NCBI RefSeq assembly: GCF_018446385.1
Contig: NC_055991.1
Coordinates: 118,029,794-118,093,793, forward strand
Length of the DNA stretch: 64,000 bases
Reading direction: 5' to 3'
DNA from: Zingiber officinale
Taxonomy: Eukaryota; Streptophyta; Magnoliopsida; Zingiberales; Zingiberaceae
Under the pieces are notes generated by a model. It saw only the letters and a list, made by a program, of their open reading frames with translations, made no database searches and was not told the DNA's origin. Shown here in pieces: positions 47,020 to 60,001 of this stretch (the stretch's first letter is position 1; each line of letters starts with the position of its first letter). Position numbers and translations under genes: made by a program.

Positions 47020-49616
47020 TGTTAGAGTGTATACTAAAAGCCTAGCTTTTGGTATGAACATTTATCTAGAAATAAGAATCACATTGGTCAAATGTCTACA
47101 TTTATGATAAATGTAGTTGCTCAATTAATTTATATTGTAGATAACATGGTGTGTGGTGTCACACACAGAAGATCATGTTATCGGTTCCTTATAAATTATA
47201 AACAGTGGCTCACGACCATGATGGAAAGGAATAAACCATTGGAAGGTCGTAGTGTAATTAGGTGTTAGTTTATCTTAACTATATAATTACACTAGTACAC
47301 TTAGAGTGTATTGAGTAGGACCATTTGAGGTCGTTTCTTTTATACTGACTTTATAAAGAAACAAAGACCTCGGTTATTATGGAAGTGTGTGCTCTTAATC
47401 CTAATATAATAACAAGCACATATATTTGATATTTATTTCTTTAATTTATCAATGGGTGAGATTTAGTTCGATGAATCAATAAACCCGATAAGTTGGGAAA
47501 TGGTATCACTTATAGTGTGTGTTGTTGATTATAGAAGGAAACTGTGTCCTAGAGATACTAGGTTGATAATGTCCTCAAGAGGAGCTCATAAAGATTGTCA
47601 TGTTAAACCCTGCAGGTGGACTTAGTCCGACATGATAATAAGGTTGAGTGGTACTACTCTTGGACTTAGATATTAATTAAATGAGTTGTCAGTAACTCAC
47701 TTAATTAGTGGACATTCGATATCTTAAACACAGGGAGACTAACACACTCATAATAAGAAGGAGCCCAAAAATGTAATTTGGGATTGGTGCGGTAGTTCAA
47801 TGATAGTTCTCTAGTGGAATGAATTATCATTGATAAAATTAAGTTGTGTGTTCGGGGCGAACACGGGATGCTTAATTTTATCGAGAGACAAAAACCAATT
47901 CCTCCTCTCGGTCCCTATCGTAGCCTCTTATTTATAGAGTTCTATACCCACCTATACCCACCTTCTATACCCACTAATAGGGGCCGGCCAAGCTAGCTTG
48001 GGAACCAAGCTAGGGCCGGCCTAGGTATAAAATTGGGTGGCCGGCCCTAGCTTGAACCCAAGCTAGTGGGGGCCGGCCAAATTAAATTAAAAAGGAATTT
48101 TAATTTTAATTTTTATTATGTGGAAGAAATAATTTATTAAAGAGAATTTAAATTAAAATATCTCTCTTATAAAAGATCTACAAAAGATTAAAGAAAGAGA
48201 TTAGATCTCTTTCCTTATTTGTAGATTGGTGAGATATTTTATTTTCTCTCTAAAAAATTATTCACATGTTGTAAAATTAAAATTATAGAAATTTCCTTTT
48301 ATCAACCATGAAGAGATTTTTGAAGAGAAATTTTAATTTTAAAATTTCCGGAGATAAATTAGGAAGTTTTAATTTGTTGATTGAAATTCTCCTAATTTTT
48401 CTCTATTGATTGTGGCCAGCCAATACATGGATAAAAAGGAAGTTTTATTTAATACTTCAAATTAATTCATGTCAAGGAAAATTAAGGAAATTTTATTGTA
48501 ATTAAATTTCCTAATTTGCCTAGGCCAAGGAATATAAAAGAAGGGGTGAGGGTGCCTTCATGGGTGACAACCTCTATTATTTTTCTCCCTCTTTTCCTTG
48601 GTGTGGTGGCCCGCCCTTCCCTTTCTATCTTCTCCTCTTGTTGGCCGAAACCTATCTTCTTGGTGGAGCTTTTGTTTGTGGCCGGATCAAGGAAGGAGAA
48701 GAAGGAGAGAAAGCAAGTCTCATCTCTAGCATCCCTTGGAGCATTGGTGGTGGCCGAAATTCTTCATCCTTGAAGAAAATTATTGTGGCCAGCCATCCTC
48801 TTCCTTTCTTCCTCTTTTGTTGTGGCCGAAACCTATCTCTTGCTTGGAGTTCTTGTGGTGGCCGGATACTACTTGGAGAAGAAGAAGAAGAAGGAGAGAA
48901 AGCTTGTATCCCTTGGAGCTTGGTTGGTGTTTTATTCTTCGTCCTTGGTGAAGCTTCTTTCTTTGTGGCCGAACCTAGCTAGGAGGAGAAGAAGGTGGTT
49001 GGTGCTTTCTCATCTCGGAAGATTGTTGCCCACACAACGTCCGAGGTTAGAAGAGGAATACGGTAGAAGATCAAGAGGTTTTTCTATAAGGTATAACTAG
49101 TAATTTTTCTTTCCGCATCATGCTAGTTATTTATGGAAATAATACCAAATACAAGAGGCTTACGTTCTAGAATTTCGAATATATTTTTCGATGTTGTGTT
49201 CTTTTGTTTTTTCTTTTCCTTGTGATTTGATTGTTCTTTTTGGTTAACCTAAAGTTATTTTAGGAAATTAAATATTAGATTTCTATAAAAGGTTTTGTCT
49301 AGTCGGTGGTGGTTGCTCCCATATCCAAGAAGGTCGTGTGCCTCACCACGTCAGTACTGGGAACCAATTATGGAAATTAATATTTAATGGAATTAATAAC
49401 TTAAGGTGATTTGGGTCGAACGTGTTAAGTTCCGCAGGAGATCCAAGTCAAAACCAAAAAGAACAAATAGATTAATTTTTGGATCAAACGTGTTAAGTTC
49501 CGCAGGCGATCCAAAGTTTAATTTAAAAGAACACATGGTAGCTAGGAAAAGGTTCTGACCTTTGTATAAAATTTTTGTACAGTGGAACCTCTAGGTTTTC
49601 CGAGTAGCAACCAACA
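47020..49616 (+). mobile_element. Solo LTR of the array's copia family (2597 bp)
   Basis: Starts TGTTAGAGTG, ends CCAACA, and is flanked by perfect GAAAC duplications (47015-47019 and 49617-49621). The uninterrupted target is visible in the 5' LTR near 39710. It is homologous, in opposite orientation, to the three LTRs at 1600-17802. No internal sequence remains, so the element was reduced by LTR-LTR recombination. A TATAAAAG box lies at about 48533. It differs from the array LTRs by a partial duplication around 48600-48960. Open frames in that part are low-complexity and not convincing genes. Confidence 0.95.
48533..48540 (+). promoter_or_regulatory. Putative copia LTR TATA box
   Basis: TATAAAAG in the sense strand of the LTR. 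The matching site in the array LTRs lies on the minus strand, for example near 2490-2500. It is a candidate for the element's promoter. Confidence 0.45.
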
Positions 49617-51536
49617 GAAACAAGTTTGAGAAAATTCGGCCAAGAAGGGCTTTCAAAAATCTAATGATGTTTAAACTAGTCTTCACTACATGATAGATTT
49701 TTCTATGCTATGTAGAGGGGTTCTTCTTCATGCTTTTATACCTATATGATGCTTGATCAGAGGAGTACTGAACCCTAGAATTTCGGCCAAAAATATTCTT
49801 AAGAGGCTAGGGAAATTTATTGTTTTACCCAACTAGTACAAGGGTCTCCCTATGAAATATTAAGGATCATGTATTAGTTTTTCTTCCTTAGAAGATATTT
49901 TGAAACTAAAAGAAAACCCACTCATATGATTCGGTCAAGAAAGGGTTTAGGGTTAGGAAGACCTTTAAATTTAAATAACCATGCTCATGTGATAGAATAC
50001 AAAGATCTTAAAGGATTTGTATGCTTGAATATTGCTAGAATTTCATGAACTCCTTCTTAGGGTTTTTCGGCCATGATGAGATGGATAGCTTAGAAAAGCT
50101 TAAACAAAATTTTAATATGCTCAAGACCTCTGTGCTGTTTAGATATGAAAGTTGTTTAATGCCCTCATGCTTAATTAGGGTGTAGAAAAATTAGTTGCAC
50201 GACATATAACATGTATGACTACAAGGGGTCCTAGCTTATTCATGAACCAATTTGTATATATGTTTCTTAGTAACTTTTTCCATGAAACTTACTTAGGTTT
50301 TTCATGCTTTAGGCCACTTAAGAACCTAGCTAAAGAATGGTAGGTTTCGGCCATGAGAAAAAAATAAAAGAAAAAGAGAAAAAGAAACCTAGAAAGCCTA
50401 AGACACAATTCATATGTATACTCATTATGCTTGTCTTTACATATGCTATGAAACTCGTATGACTTCATATGTTTTTATGTTATTTGAAGTAAGTTTAAAC
50501 ACTGATGAGTTTCGGCCAATTAGGGTTTAAATGACCTAGAGGCCTTAGAATTTAAACCAAAGGTGTTAAAATGCTTCTTATGAAGATATGATAACCTATT
50601 GCTTGTGTCACATGCTTGTATAATTTTTCCATGACCTAAATGGACCATTGTAAGTCTCGGCCATGAAGGTTTAGATGCCCTAGGGACCCTAGGACTTAAA
50701 TTAAATATGCTCATGTCACTCTACATGAAATATGATAAGTAGAAAGCCAAGGTTCAATTGCTATATGTTGTTTTATGACCTAAAATGATGCTAGGGTATG
50801 TTTCGGCCATAACTATTGTATGATGCCTTGTATGAATTTATACATAAGGTTAGTCCAAGTTCACATGCTTGTATGCTTGTTTGTAGCCCTAATGAGAACT
50901 TGTTAAATTTCGGCCATGACATATGTTAAGGGCTTAAAGAACTTAGGAACTAATTCAAATGTGTCAAATGTGTTTACCTTGTTCCTTGGTAAAAATGTTA
51001 TAAATATGATTTAAAGTTGTCCATGCTTTTATGTCATATGGAACCTTGTTTCACACCTTAAGGTTTCGGCCACATGAAATTAGGGACTTGAAGAACTTAG
51101 AAACTAAGTTAATCATGTTTATAATGCTTCCTATGAAAATGTTATGATGATAATTTAGGTGCCATATGCTTAGATGTTGTGTTTAACCTAAATTAAGCTC
51201 TAAAGGGGTTTCGGCCACAAGGGTTTAGGAAGCTTAGAACCAAGATGAATATGATACCATGTTTCCTATGATAGGATAATCACAAGATACACCCTTATGC
51301 TTAATATGTATGCTTGTGATTTATGACTTATGAAATGATATGCATGCTTTTATGGTATGATATGCTTTGTGCTAAAAATATGCATGCTTATGTTATGATA
51401 TGTGGTTAAATTATGTATGATTTAATGTTATGTTTAGTGCTTACAATATGCATGCTTTCATGATATGCTATGTGGTTAAATCATGCATGCTTGATGATAT
51501 GCTTTATGCTTAAGATATGCATGTTTTTATGATCTA

Positions 51537-51775
51537 TGCCTAAGTGATGCATATTGTTATGACATGATGTATGCCTAAGTGATGCATGCCTTTATGATGT
51601 GATGTATGCCTAAGTGATGCATACCTTTATGACATGATGTATGCCTAAGTGATGCATACCTTATGATATGATGTATGCCTAAATGATGCATACTTTTATG
51701 ACATGATGTATGCCTAAGTGATGCATACCTTTATGATATGATGTGTGCCTAAGTGATGCATGCTTTTATGATACA
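51537..51775 (+). repeat. 35-bp tandem repeat in the gypsy 3' LTR, seven units
   Basis: Counterpart of 41627-41826 with one extra unit, showing a gain or loss of a repeat since insertion. Confidence 0.9.
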
Positions 51776-52894
51776 TGATATGTATGACATGTACTTTACT
51801 TTATGTGTGAGTGGCTTGTACCAAGGGTGGGCTCCATAAGCGCCCCGGGGACTAAGGACCTCGTTAGGGATGGGCTCCTAAGTGCCCCTAGGACTAAGGG
51901 CCTAGTATGTTTGCCTCGTAGGGTTCAAGACTTGCTACCTTGGACCTACAAGGTTGCGCGCAATATGTAAGTGGTACATAGCCGGGATCCCCCTTATGTT
52001 GAGATTACTTTCAAGTATATATATGTAAAAGAAAATGGTTTTAAAGATCATGAGACATACACATGTTTTTCGGATACATGTTTTCCAAAATCATATTGCA
52101 TACACCTTATGATTATGCTATGTTTCATGTTATGCTCTTGATTATGATATGCCATGATAAGGTATGATTATGTTATGTTCATGCTATACCTTATAGACAT
52201 GTTTCGGCCATGGATATATTGATGCTTGATATATAGATTTCGGCCATGGATATGATGATGCTTTGATGTACATGTTCGGCCATAGTTATGATGCTTTGAT
52301 ATACATGTTCGGCCATAGTTATGATGCTTTGATATACATGTTTCGGCCATGCTTTGATATACCATGATACTTGGTTGTTATACCATGTCTAGCTATGTTT
52401 TATGCAATGCACTAGGTATATATTTCGGCCATGATGATGTTTGTTATGCCATGATTAGTTGAGATTATGACTTATTGATACATTCTTGATTATGTGCTGA
52501 TTTTTTGTTTTAGTGAGTAGGAAAGGAACTTACTGAGCCATGAGTGCTCATAGCTTACTTTCCTTGTACCACAGATAAAGGAAAAAGCTGGATGAGTTAA
52601 AGGAGCAGCAGGAGGGGCAACGAAGATGTGTGTGGCGGTGGCTAGGCAACTAATTAAGAACCTGCTTTAAAACCTTTAAGAACTATGCTTTGGTTTTGTG
52701 AAATGTAATACACTATTGGTGACTTGATGTTAAGTTTTTATTGATTTTGTTATCATGATATGAAACCATGTTAGTGTAGTTCGGTTTGAAATAAGTTAAG
52801 AAAAATAATTTTTAAGTCTTCCGCTGTAATACGTACGTAGAGTATAGTAGCCCCGTCCCTTAGGGTTAGCAGGGAGGGCGGGCATTACAATAAC

Positions 52895-55368
52895 TCTAAG
52901 GACTTTAGATATATGCCTAAGAAAAAGAAAACTCAAGAATTTAAGGAAAAAATCTAAATTTGAGGACTTATGGAAGAAAAATCAAGTCATGAGGTCAAGA
53001 CTTATAAAATTTAAGAGAACCCTAGAAAAATTGACAATTAGTGTCAAATGGTCAAAGAAGTCAAACATAGGTTTAGGGAAACAAAAGTCATCCAATGGTC
53101 ATAGAGATTTGGGAGACAAACTTAAATCTAAGAAGGATGTGACTTTATATTATAGGATTCTATATAGTTATGGAACTAACCCTAGGTCTAGGGGTCAAGC
53201 CAAGGCTATAAGGGAGGTCATCCCTAAAACTAATCTTGCACAAACCAATGTGACTAATGCTTCAAATAAGTCTAAGAATGTCATTAAGAAGGTATCAAGG
53301 AAAGATATCCCTAGTAAATACCTAGAATACCCAAGGAGCATCAATTAATTTTAGATTCCTAGGAGTGTGTTCTCTATATCCTAGATGGGTTTAGAGAGTG
53401 TCAACTCTAATTGGAAGGATAGTTAACCCAACCTTAGTGAAGTTGACACTTGGAGGCATTTTTTTAGGTTTTGTTGTTAACCTTTGAAAATGTAGGTTTA
53501 ATTGTTTAATATTTCGAAGAATAAAATGTGCCAAAATTTGATAAATTGAGTTTAATTAAAATTGGCACAAATAGGAAGAGTCAATGAAAATGTCAAGTTG
53601 GGATTTTTGATATTTTCTTAGGGAGATAAGGGTAATATAAGATTATTTAAAATTTAACAAATAATTAGATATACTCAAATAGATAATCTATGTATATTGC
53701 TTATGCTAAATTATCATGATTGTTTACCCATCATATACCATATCATTATTTCACACATGCATATTGCCATGATATCATGATACATTCATCATAATTATTC
53801 ATGATATCGATTTAGAGTTTATTTTAGAAAACATGCATGTGATATCTGTCAAGATCATTTTCATGCACTATGTCAATTACTTGTAATTAAGGACAATGAC
53901 ATTAATTAATAAGTGACATTCTAGGTGGATAACCAATTTTAAAATACCTAGATAGAAATGTATGATCCCTTAGTTTAGGACAAAACTAATATTTACATCT
54001 CACAAAAACTATAGGTTGACTTGTATATGTTTTAGTGCACATTAAATACAAGTGAGTATGTTAGGACGGTGAACAAAATTCAAAATGTTGATTTAGTACA
54101 TCTTTTTGAGTCTTAGTTTCATCAAAACAAATAGTTTATGTTATCCGATCATTGGGAAAGCTAGTGTACAAGTCATGTGCATTTAGCCCAAGGAAAATGG
54201 TTTGAAATTAGTTTTGAAAATGATTTTAAATATATTTTAGAAAATCTTGGTGAAGGCTATCTTTTGATAAGAATCACCATTGTATAGTTAGACACAAAGT
54301 TGAAAGAAACATTAAAGTTTTCAAGAGTTTCTAACTTTATGTCAATCTTTAAAAATAAGATGTATTTTCTTAGAAAATAATTTTTCTATGATAGTATAAG
54401 ATTTAAATAAATCTACATAAAATTTTCTGATTTTTGGAAAATCAACGAATTATTTAGGAATTTCTGAATTTCGACTGAAATTTGATTTCAAGAAATCAAA
54501 AACCCGATCGATTGATTAGGGGAGTTCAATCGATCAGGCAATCGATTGAATTGGGTTTTTCCACGAATAGAAGTTCGTGGAATTGATCAGCCAATCGATT
54601 GACCCCTGCCTTAATCGATCAGTTGATCAATTAGTGTATTTCCCACCAATAGAAGCTCATGGAATCGATCAGTTGATAGATTGAAGCAGCTTTGATCGAT
54701 TGAGTCCCAACTTTAACCAATTGGAAAAGCTGATTTTGGCTTAAAATGTCTAATTTCACCCATTTAAGCCATTTATAGTCGTGTTAACCGTCTTTAACCC
54801 TATGAAAATCGTTTATGAATATTTAAGGGTAGTTTTCTTGATGAAAACAATAAAGGACTAGTTAAAGAAGACTAAGTTGAAGTTTTAGGATGAGGTTTAG
54901 TTTCAAAGTTAAATTTTTAACTTCAAAACTTTAAATTTTGGGTTTCCTAAAGGTTGGGAAATTTCAAGTTATTGTTGGTGCAATGACAGAAGTTTGAAGT
55001 ATGTTTTGAGGGGGAGCTACTTCTTAAAGACATGATGTAAATTTATTTCCAAACAATAATGAGTGGATGCTCTAGGATGAGCATTTGGACACAATGAAGG
55101 GTATGAGACCTTCATTGTGAACAACAAGTAAGGTTGTCAACAACATATTAATAACTTTTTAGGAGGAGAATTTTTTATATGTGCCAAAGAGAGAGAATGT
55201 AGGGTTTAAGTTAGGAAATTCTCCATGTTCACAAGGGAAGATTGTGAAACCCTTATGTCAAGGGGGAGAATGAAGGAAACCCTCATTCATGTTTTGTCAT
55301 GAAAAAGAAGTTGAGGCTATAGAATTAGCCTAATTTAAACGTATTATCAAACATCAAAAAGGGGAGAT
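52895..55368 (+). pseudogene. 3' internal part of the outer element
   Basis: Begins with the continuation of the interrupted gag frame and ends at the purine tract AAAAGGGGAGATT. A lysine/serine-rich open stretch (52989-53348) is the only sizeable frame and has no recognised domain. A cluster of ATCGATTG palindromes lies at 54500-54720. I find no pol homology, so this is non-coding filler typical of non-autonomous elements. Confidence 0.7.
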
Positions 55369-56939
55369 TGTTGGTGCAATTTCCCTCGGTCAAGGTTGGT
55401 CAAGTTAACTAAGCTTGAGTTGGCTCAAGTTGAGTCTTGATTTGTGAGATTTAATGTTTGATAATATATGGAGATTGATAGTCAAAGTTTAACCAAAAGT
55501 TAAATAGGTCAAGGTTTGACCAGATATTTGACTGGAAAGTACTAACTGGAGGTTAGACAAGGACAAGTCCAACGGGAAGATTGATAGAAGATAAAAATCC
55601 AAGTGAATCATGGAGAACCGAACACGATGTGGGGAGTCCCGGTGAGTGAAGTTGGGCAGAAGGAAAATCCTGGTGAATGAAGTCAGGTGAAAAGCCCTAG
55701 TGAGTGAAGCTAGGCAGATAGAAAATTCTAATGAATGAAGCTAAGTGATAGAAAGTCTTGGTGAGTGAAGCCGGACAGTTAGAAAGTCCTACTGAGTGAA
55801 GTTATGCATGAGAAAATTCAAGTGGGTCAAGGTTGATTGGGTACATGATATTTAGAAGTTTAAGTGGGTCATGGAGGACCAGAGACTTGGCACAAGATGA
55901 TAAGTCCAAGTGGGTTAAGATTGGTCGGACACTTTGCACGAGGAGAAAAGTCCAAGTGGATCAAAAAATTGACCAGATACTTGGTGATGAAGTCCCAGTA
56001 GGTCAAGGTTGACTGGATGCTAAGCACGAAGAGTTCCAACAGGTCACAGTTGACCAGATTTGGATGTGGGAACCCTAGATTGAGTTTGAGCAAGTTTGGG
56101 GTGATCAATTGATCAATGGATCAATTGGGTAGTGCTTTTTGACACAAGAAGTTCAATCGATCAGGTGATCAATTGAGAGAAAATCGCGTGAGGATAAAAG
56201 GCTTCCCAATCGATTGATCGATCAATTGGGACACTCCAATAGATCAGTCGATCGATTGGGGAAGATTTTCTCATAATTTTGTGAGGCAGCCGAAATCGAT
56301 TGGTCAATCAATTCCTGGTCTTCTACGATAGTATAGTGGCTCTCTAAATCGATCAGTTGATTGATCGAAACCTCCCTAATCAATTGATCAATTGATTGGG
56401 ATATAACCGTTGCACAAGTTATTAGGTTTGAACGACTGAGATCGACGGGATCTGTCGTGACAATCGATTGAGAGCTGACCTAATCAATTGGGAGCCCTAA
56501 AAACACAGATATAAAGGCAACGACGAGTTCAAACAAAACTTCTTCTTCACTCCATCTTCTCCGCCAGTTCTTGGAAGCTTACGACTAAGGTGTTGTTGCA
56601 CTTCCAAGCTTACAAGAGACATTCACAAGTAACAAGAGATTAAGCAAGAAGTTTTTTCATTTGTATTTATATATTTACTTCTTATTTCTAGTTGTATGCT
56701 TATGTGAGTTGTAAGAGGTTTTTCCACCTCTAGATTATTTTTGAGGAGTATTTTTGATAGTGGAGAGTGTGCTCGGTGTGGATTCTTGGATTACTCACCT
56801 CTTCTTGAGGTGGATACCAAGTAAATCCTAGTGTTAATATTAGAGAGTTTGTCGCTTTGAGTTTATCCACTGCAACAACATTTACAAATCGAGCGAGACG
56901 AACTATTCACCCCCCCTCTAGCTTCTGAGTGTCCTAACA
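55369..56939 (+). repeat. 3' LTR of the outer element (1571 bp)
   Basis: Starts TGTTGGTGCAA after the purine tract and ends CTAACA. It has fewer GTGAGTGAAG units (about 55620-55810) than the 5' LTR, which explains most of the length difference. It carries the same ATCGATTG palindrome field at 56100-56480. Confidence 0.9.
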
Positions 56940-57004
56940 AAAAAATCCATCATAATTCGTGTTCTTTGCGGATAATGCAAAAACAAACTCAAAATCTAGG
57001 TTAT

Positions 57005-57881
57005 TGTTGGAACTCCAAGGTTGTTTTGATGTGATCAACAAGTTAAGTTAGGTCCTGTGGTGTTTTAACCTTGTGTCTAAGTGTGCAGGAGCTTAGGAGC
57101 AAAGGGAGTCGGGCAAAAGACGCAACTAGCGAGAAGGACGGCACGGGAGAGAGCCGACGGGCTCGGTGTGTCTGAGGTACGAGATGTTGCGGAAGAGTAC
57201 GCGAGTGGACGAGAAGAAGGTGCGTGGCGTTTCCGAGGGACGAGAAGTCATAGCGGAAGGTTGCTCGAGAAGGTCGAAATTGGGTTCGAGTGAGCCTTAT
57301 TTCGGTTGGCTGAAATCACCCAAGCAAGCAGAGCCGGAGCGGAAGACCCGGACCGAGGCGAGCAACACCGGAGCAAAGGGCCCGGACCAAAAGCCAACCT
57401 GGTTGACTTTAGTGGTCCGGGCGCCCGAACCCATTCTGGGTGCCCGGAACTAGATTTTGACCGGATCGTGGTCAAACGTGATCTATTGTGAAGGGGATAA
57501 AATTTTATCCCCTCCCAGGCGCCTGGAACCCTTTCAGGCCCCCCGATCAAAGCTATAAATATAGCTTTGATCCAAAAGCTTTTCATTCATTCAAGCAATC
57601 AGCATTCCAACACTTGTGAGCTTTAATTTATAGTTTAGCTTCTATTTTTTGTACGTCATTGTTGTAAGAGGCTTCTCCACCTGAAAGAGATACTAGTACG
57701 ACTCATTCCTTGGATTAACAACCTCTCCGATTGTAACCAAGTAAAAATCCCTGTGCCTATACCTTTTTAGTTCTTTCTTTAATTAATGCAAGTGTTTTTT
57801 TGAAAGTCCGAGAAGGGTAGTTTTGTTTTTATTTGTGCAGGCTATTCAACCCCCCCTTCTAGCCGGCCACGCGGCCTAACA
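57005..57881 (+). repeat. 5' LTR of the second gag-only element
   Basis: TGTTGGAACTCC...CTAACA. It contains a CTATAAATATAG box near 57552, the likely promoter. Confidence 0.9.
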
Positions 57882-57883
57882 AG

Positions 57884-57895
57884 TGGTATCGGAGC
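57884..57895 (+). other. Primer binding site variant
   Basis: TGGTATCGGAGC, two bases after the LTR; A to G at one position relative to the tRNA-iMet site used by the other elements here. Confidence 0.85.
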
Positions 57896-57940
57896 CAGAC
57901 CGCTTCAAGAGGACTAACCGCTGATCAAAGCACCGAACAA

Positions 57941-58975
57941 ATGGTGGGACCAAGCATATACCCACCGAAGTTCGAGGGGGAGTTCGCCAGCTGGAAAAAG
58001 CGAATGCAGGTATTTTTCAAAATTGACTTTAATTTACTTCTAATTATGGAATTTAGTTTTGTAGCACCGGAGGGCAAAGAAAAATACCAGTGGATGAAAA
58101 AGTTGCAGGTCGACTACGTGGCAAACAACAAAACAGAATTTCATCTGCTGAGCGTCCTTCTGCCACAAGAAGTCAATTGGATCGACAACTACGACTCAAC
58201 AAAAGAACAGTGGGAAAAGTTCCTTGAGCTGCACGAAGGGGCATCCGAAGCCAAGCTCGCAAGACAAGATTTGCTTCTCGACCAGCTCACCAACCTGCGA
58301 CTTAAAGAAGACGAAACAATTACACATCTGCACTTGAGAGTTAAGGAGTTCTTCACCGAACGTTCGAATCTCAGCGATAAGGTAAGTAATCGAGATTCGC
58401 TAAGATACGCACTCAATTCATTTCCTAGAAATACGAAATGGGCATCACTAGTAGATGCCTTCTATATTTCTAAAGACTTAGAAACGATTACCTTAGAAGA
58501 ATTATTTTTTATGTTTGAAGTGCATGAATCAAGATGTGCATGTACGAAGGAGCCCAAGCACAACATCACCCTTAAAGCATAAAGAGATGAACCTGAGTCA
58601 GAGTCTTCTCTCGATGACGAGGAAATGGTTATAATGGTAAAATGTTTTAAGAAACTTTGTAAATCTGGAAAAACTAACCATCCGTAGGGTAGAAAGAGAA
58701 GGACTATCAGATGCTACCACTGCAATGAAGAAGGGCACGTCAAGGACAACTGCCCCAAGCTAAGGAACAAGGACAGAGACAAAGGAAAGAAGTCTGTCCA
58801 AAAACATAAGACTCGGAAGGCGACGTGAGACGATTCGTCGTCCGAATCGAAAGTTGAGGCCTTCTCCGGACTTGCATTAATGGTAAGTCATCAAGAAGAG
58901 GACTATGATTCAAGCTCGTCTAAAATGAGCATCGATGAAGGGGGAGCTACGTCGGAAGAAAGCAGTAGTTCAGGG
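57941..58975 (+). pseudogene. Copia-type gag with three in-frame stops
   Basis: Starts at the ATG 57941 (MVGPSIYPPKFEGEFASWKK, the usual copia gag N-terminus). The UBN2-like domain covers about residues 15-200 (KEQWEKFLELHEGASEAKLA, LLLDQLTNLRLKEDETITHL). After stops at 58580 (TAA) and 58685 (TAG) the same frame reads the CCHC knuckle CYHCNEEGHVKDNC near 58712, then a TGA at 58826 and a Ser/Glu-rich acidic stretch. A shift of frame follows near 58975. Confidence 0.85.
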
Positions 58976-59369
58976 GGGAGCTTCGGATAACGAGATCGAT
59001 AAGGTAAGTCAGGTACGATCTCTCCCACCTGATAAATTATTTAAATTTTTTAAATTATTAACTAAGGATTGCTGTAAATTAGAAAAAGAGATTAAAAATT
59101 TAAAAGTAATTCTAGCTAAATCTTGTCCGTTACAAGAGTTAGACAAAGTAAAATTAGAAAATGAAAATTTGAAAAGACAAGTAGATAACTTGAAAAATCA
59201 TACATGTTCATCAAATACAAATTTTAGAAAATACAATAATCTAAATTGTTATTTTAGATATCACAAGAGACAAATTAGGAATATTTCAAAAAGGTATGTC
59301 TCTAAGAAATTCTTAGTTAATCCAGTTGGCTGGAACCTATATTGGGTTCCAAAGTCTTGTTTAATCTAA
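58976..59369 (+). pseudogene. Coiled-coil tail of gag, shifted frame
   Basis: Open frame with KLFKFFKLLTKDCCKLEKEI and further Lys/Leu-rich coiled-coil segments, ending VGWNLYWVPKSCLI. Frameshifted relative to the upstream gag. It probably belonged to the same polyprotein. No protease or other pol domain follows before the 3' LTR; 59370-60001 is T-rich and non-coding. Confidence 0.65.
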
Positions 59370-60001
59370 ATTTAAATTAGGCTTAGCGTTTTCAGCAAGA
59401 AAATTAAACAGCTAATTTCTTTATGAGGCTTTGTCTAAGAAAGTGGTTGTTGCTCCAATAACCAAGAAGGCCTAGTGTCTCGCCACTGCCTGAAAGCCAA
59501 AATATTGAAATAAAATATTTAATTAACCTTCTGATAAAGTATTGAAATTAAAATTAGATAATACTTTAAAAAGTTTTTTAAAAATTATGGAAATTTCTCA
59601 ATTTTTTTTTTTAAAATTAACTAAGGTTAGAATTTTTTCTAAAGTTAGAATTTTGTTTTGCTTAAATTTTTTTTTCTTGTTTTCAAAAATAAATTACTTG
59701 CAAATTTTCTAACTTGGAATTTTCTTTTACTTAAGAATTCTTACTTAGAATTTTTTAAATTATTGCAAATTTTTTTGTAATATCAAAATAATTTTTCAAA
59801 GTTTTCAAAATTATTTCCTTAGAGTTTTCTTAGAACCCCAATTTTTTATGTGATCAAAGGAGGAGAAGGAAAATGTTAAGTCTAGGGGGAGGTAGATCAA
59901 TTTTTTTATTCTTTTGCACTTTACTATAATATTATTTGTTTTACTTTTATGTCTATTTACCTTAACTTAACTTAGCTTCCTCACATCAAAAAGGGAGAGA
60001 T

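Larger units (their letters stand above)
38922..52889 (+). mobile_element. Ty3/gypsy chromovirus derivative nested in the outer element
   Basis: LTRs of about 4 kb start TGTAATACCC and end TTACA. The 5-bp target duplication ATAAC is perfect (38917-38921 and 52890-52894). Primer site at 42952, internal region only 3.3 kb (42949-46229), purine-rich GAGGTACGGGGTAC before the 3' LTR at 46230. Gag, integrase and a C-terminal chromodomain remain, but protease, RT and RNase H are deleted. The LTRs are nearly identical apart from the solo-LTR insertion and repeat-number changes, so insertion was recent. Long LTRs with a chromodomain fit the Tekay/Del lineage, which is inferred. Confidence 0.92.
46230..52889 (+). 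repeat. 3' LTR of the gypsy element, split by a solo LTR
   Basis: Parts 46230-47019 and 49622-52889 together match the 5' LTR; the remainder is the copia solo LTR with its duplication. The 35-bp repeat at about 51537-51775 has seven units against six in the 5' LTR. Confidence 0.93.
35727..56939 (+). mobile_element. Outer gag-only copia-like retrotransposon, host of nested insertions
   Basis: 5' LTR 35727-37674, primer site at 37678, interrupted internal region, purine tract at 55356-55368, 3' LTR 55369-56939. The flanks read AAAAA on both sides (35722-35726 and 56940-56944), a weak but consistent 5-bp duplication. After removing the gypsy insertion, the internal region is only about 3.7 kb. 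It holds a gag-like frame with zinc knuckles but no protease, integrase or RT that I can find, so it is non-autonomous. LTR divergence is visible throughout and the LTR lengths differ (1948 against 1571 bp), so it is older than what is inserted in it. Confidence 0.88.
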
